Assembly (NCBI GenBank): GCA_034430275.1
Contig: DAOUEW010000185.1
Span: 1-14,791, forward strand
Length of the DNA stretch: 14,791 bases
Direction: 5' to 3'
Origin: JAUVXJ01 sp034430275
Lineage (GTDB): Bacteria; Chloroflexota; Anaerolineae; UBA7937; B3-Chlor
Both the position numbers and the translations under genes were made by a program. Under the pieces are notes generated by a model that saw only the letters and a list, made by a program, of their open reading frames with translations, was not told the origin of the DNA and searched no databases. Shown here piece after piece: positions 12,736 through 14,791 of the stretch (the first letter of the stretch is position 1; the number at the start of each line of letters is the position of its first letter).

Positions 12736-14791
12736 ATGCACCAGAAGTCCTGGCAAGTCCTTGAATATCCCAAGATCCTGAGCCAACTGGCCGAGCACAC
12801 CTCCTTCTCCCTGGGCCACGAGTTGGCGCTCAAACTCCGTCCCTCGTCCAGAGAGGATGTGGTCAGGCGAAGGCAACAGGAGACCAGTGAGGCCAGACGC
12901 CTTCTGGACGTCAAGCCGACGCTCTCTCTGGGAGGTGTCACCAACCTCCGTCCCTTGCTGAAGAAGGCCAGGCTGCGCTCTACCCTCACGCCCAGCGAGC
13001 TCCTTGACGTGCGTACCACACTTCTCGCCGCCCGCTCGTTGCGGCGGTCCATCGCGCCCCTGCAGGACAGCTTCCCCCTCCTGGCAGCCCGTGCCGAGGA
13101 GATAGAAGCCTACTCGGACTTGCCCGAAGACATCTCTGGAGCGATCAACGACCGAGCAGAGGTTGTCGACAAAGCCAGTCCCGAGCTGGCTCGCATACGC
13201 CACGATGTGAACGAGGCTCACGAGGAACTCCTGGACAGACTGGAGAAGATCGTATCCTCCTCTGCCAACAGCCACTTCCTCCAGGAGAAGCTGGTCACCG
13301 AGCGCCACGGGAGATATGTGATCCCCCTCAAGGCCGACTTCAAAGGCAAGATACCAGGAGTGGTCCACGATCAATCCGCCAGCGGTGCTACTCTGTTCAT
13401 AGAGCCCCTCGCTACGCTGGATCTGAACAATCTCTGGCGGCAGTTGCAGGTGGAGGAGGAAAGAGAGATCGAGCGCGTCCTCAGAGTACTGACCGCCAGG
13501 GTCGCCGAGGAAGAGGAGTCCATCGCCAGGACCCTTAGAGCGCTCGCCGTCCTCGATCTGGCCTTCGCCAAGGCGCACTACAGCCTGAGTATTCGAGCCG
13601 TCGAGCCTGAGCTTCCACCCTTCCGCACCGTGGACGACAAGACAGTGTCGAAACGAGGCTTCCGGCACCCCGGGTCTACTCTGCGCTTGATCCAGGCACG
13701 TCACCCGCTTCTGTCACCCTCCGAAGTCGTGCCCATAGACGTCCACCTCAGCGACGACTTCTTCATCCTGGTCGTCACCGGTCCCAACACCGGAGGCAAG
13801 ACGGTCTGTCTGAAGACCGTGGGCCTGCTCGCTCTCATGGCCCAGGCTGGTCTGCACATCCCTGCTGCGGATGGATCAGCCCTCTGTGTCTTCAGGGGCG
13901 TCCACGCCGACATCGGTGAGGAACAGAGCATAGAGCAGAGCCTCTCCACCTTCTCCTCTCACATGACGAGAATCGTGGACATCCTGAGCAAGGCCTTCCA
14001 CAAGTCCCTGGTCCTCCTGGATGAGTTGGGCGCGGGCACCGACCCGGTGGAAGGTTCGGCCCTGGCTAGAGCCATTCTCACCCACTTGCACAAGCGCCGC
14101 ATCACGACCCTGGTCGCAACCCACTACTCAGACTTGAAAGCCTTCGCCCATGCCACTCCCGGGGTGGAAAACGCCTCTGTCGAATTCGATGCCAAGACCC
14201 TGGCGCCAGCGTACAAGCTGAGCATAGGCCTGCCTGGCCAGAGTAACGCCCTGGCCATCGCCTCGCGTCTGGGCCTGGCCAAGAAGATCGTCAGCCAGGC
14301 CGCCAGATCCTTGTCGCCAGAAGACCTGGAGGTCGAGAGCCTGTTGGCAGAGATCAAGGAGGCGCGCGACGAGGCCGTGTCGGCCCGTCAGGCCACCGAC
14401 GAGGCGCGCGCCGAGGCCGAGCGCACGAAGGCCGCCCTCGAAGAAGAGTTCGCGGGGGTGGATGAGGACCGCCGGGAGATCCTGAACCGAGCTCGCCAGC
14501 AGGCCCGACTGGAGTTGGCAGAGATGCGGAGGGAACTCCAGGCCGTTTCCAAGAGCCTCAAGGCCCGGCCCCAACCACAGATTCTGTCGGAAGCCAAAGC
14601 GAAGCTGAAGGAGATAGAGGAGGCCATAGAGCCTCCCGAGCCGCGGCTCAGGCGCTATCCGATCGACAAAGCTCGGCTTCGCGTGGGGCAATCCGTATGG
14701 GTCGAAGACCTCCGACAGCGAGGGCAGATCACCGCTCTTTTGGAAGAAGATGAGGCGGAGATCGCCCTCGGCAGGTTTCGGGTCAAGGTCA
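12736..14791 (+). CDS. mutS2: MutS2 family ATPase/endonuclease, 3' end outside the window
   Basis: 685 residues are visible, with no stop before the window edge. It begins MHQKSWQVLEYPKILSQLAE, which aligns with the usual MutS2 opening (LEF/LEY-x-KIL), so I choose the ATG at 12736. A TTG at 12724 with GGGGG 5 bases before it is an alternative. The MutS-like core and clamp come first (about 1-330), including VPLKADFKGKIPGVVHDQS-type sequence (here VIPLKADFKG at about 195) and SGATLFIEP. The ATPase follows: Walker A GPNTGGKT at 349-356, Walker B LVLLDE at 425-430 with D429-E430, then GAGTDPVEGSALA and TTHYSDLKAFA. A long charged coiled coil occupies about 535-635. A KOW-like segment (VGQSVWVEDLRQRGQITALL) begins near 650. 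The C-terminal Smr nuclease domain would lie beyond the edge. MutS2 acts on recombination intermediates and, in Bacillus, on collided ribosomes. It lacks the mismatch-recognition N-terminal domain. Confidence 0.95.
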   Translation, partial: MHQKSWQVLEYPKILSQLAEHTSFSLGHELALKLRPSSREDVVRRRQQETSEARRLLDVKPTLSLGGVTNLRPLLKKARLRSTLTPSELLDVRTTLLAARSLRRSIAPLQDSFPLLAARAEEIEAYSDLPEDISGAINDRAEVVDKASPELARIRHDVNEAHEELLDRLEKIVSSSANSHFLQEKLVTERHGRYVIPLKADFKGKIPGVVHDQSASGATLFIEPLATLDLNNLWRQLQVEEEREIERVLRVLTARVAEEEESIARTLRALAVLDLAFAKAHYSLSIRAVEPELPPFRTVDDKTVSKRGFRHPGSTLRLIQARHPLLSPSEVVPIDVHLSDDFFILVVTGPNTGGKTVCLKTVGLLALMAQAGLHIPAADGSALCVFRGVHADIGEEQSIEQSLSTFSSHMTRIVDILSKAFHKSLVLLDELGAGTDPVEGSALARAILTHLHKRRITTLVATHYSDLKAFAHATPGVENASVEFDAKTLAPAYKLSIGLPGQSNALAIASRLGLAKKIVSQAARSLSPEDLEVESLLAEIKEARDEAVSARQATDEARAEAERTKAALEEEFAGVDEDRREILNRARQQARLELAEMRRELQAVSKSLKARPQPQILSEAKAKLKEIEEAIEPPEPRLRRYPIDKARLRVGQSVWVEDLRQRGQITALLEEDEAEIALGRFRVKV

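Noticed and set aside
12625..13704. Long open frame on the - strand (359 codons) and neighbours up to 14691
   Set aside because: Lies opposite mutS2, whose motifs (GPNTGGKT, LVLLDE) are unmistakable on +. The frame is a by-product of GC-rich codon use and has no recognisable domain.
1..14791. tRNA, rRNA, riboswitch, toxin-antitoxin or defence genes
   Set aside because: Looked for on both strands; no cloverleaf, rRNA segment, known riboswitch core, toxin-antitoxin pair or defence domain could be supported.

Overview
The window looks like chromosomal DNA of a GC-rich bacterium, most plausibly an uncultivated member of the Chloroflexota (Anaerolineae-like). The reasons are the secreted tandem-repeat protein, the beta-propeller (SBBP) protein, the GT-C glycosyltransferases with a soluble C-terminal beta domain, and the short interspersed GC-rich repeats. 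This is a family-resemblance inference; there is no rRNA or marker search behind it. No phage, IS, CRISPR, tRNA or rRNA feature is visible.

Layout. (1) 1-866: two small membrane proteins of unknown function, closely spaced on +. (2) 1054-2526: an exported protein built from four copies of a beta-rich repeat of about 100 residues. (3) 2527-3152: a non-coding stretch full of inverted repeats, short dispersed repeats and a terminator, lying between convergent genes. (4) 3153-4523 on -: an exported eight-bladed SBBP beta-propeller, with a promoter near 4609-4638. (5) 5042-9216 on +: a consensus promoter followed by a tightly spaced gene set: a ferredoxin/CrtI-like FAD oxidoreductase fusion, a MaoC-family hydratase and a GT-C membrane glycosyltransferase (GT1). 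(6) 9217-9908: the scar of a tandem duplication, holding a dead, truncated cvpA joined directly to the last 25 codons of a second maoC. (7) 9909-12663: the second glycosyltransferase (GT2) and an intact cvpA with its own consensus promoter. (8) 12736 to the end: mutS2, cut by the window edge.

The clearest non-obvious event is the tandem duplication. A unit running from inside maoC, through the glycosyltransferase, into cvpA was copied once (about 7013-9797 and 9796-12465). Both glycosyltransferases survived at exactly 696 codons. The extra cvpA decayed (stop at codon 3, two frame-changing indels), but its perfect TTGACA-17-TATACT promoter is intact and now points at GT2. The ancestral order was therefore probably oxidoreductase - maoC - glycosyltransferase - cvpA - mutS2.

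How the genes work together is only partly inferable. The oxidoreductase, hydratase and GT-C enzymes suggest lipid or polyprenyl chemistry coupled to surface glycosylation, but no substrate can be read from the sequence. I see no defence, toxin or mobile system. The novelty here is the duplication scar and the oxidoreductase-MaoC-GT neighbourhood.
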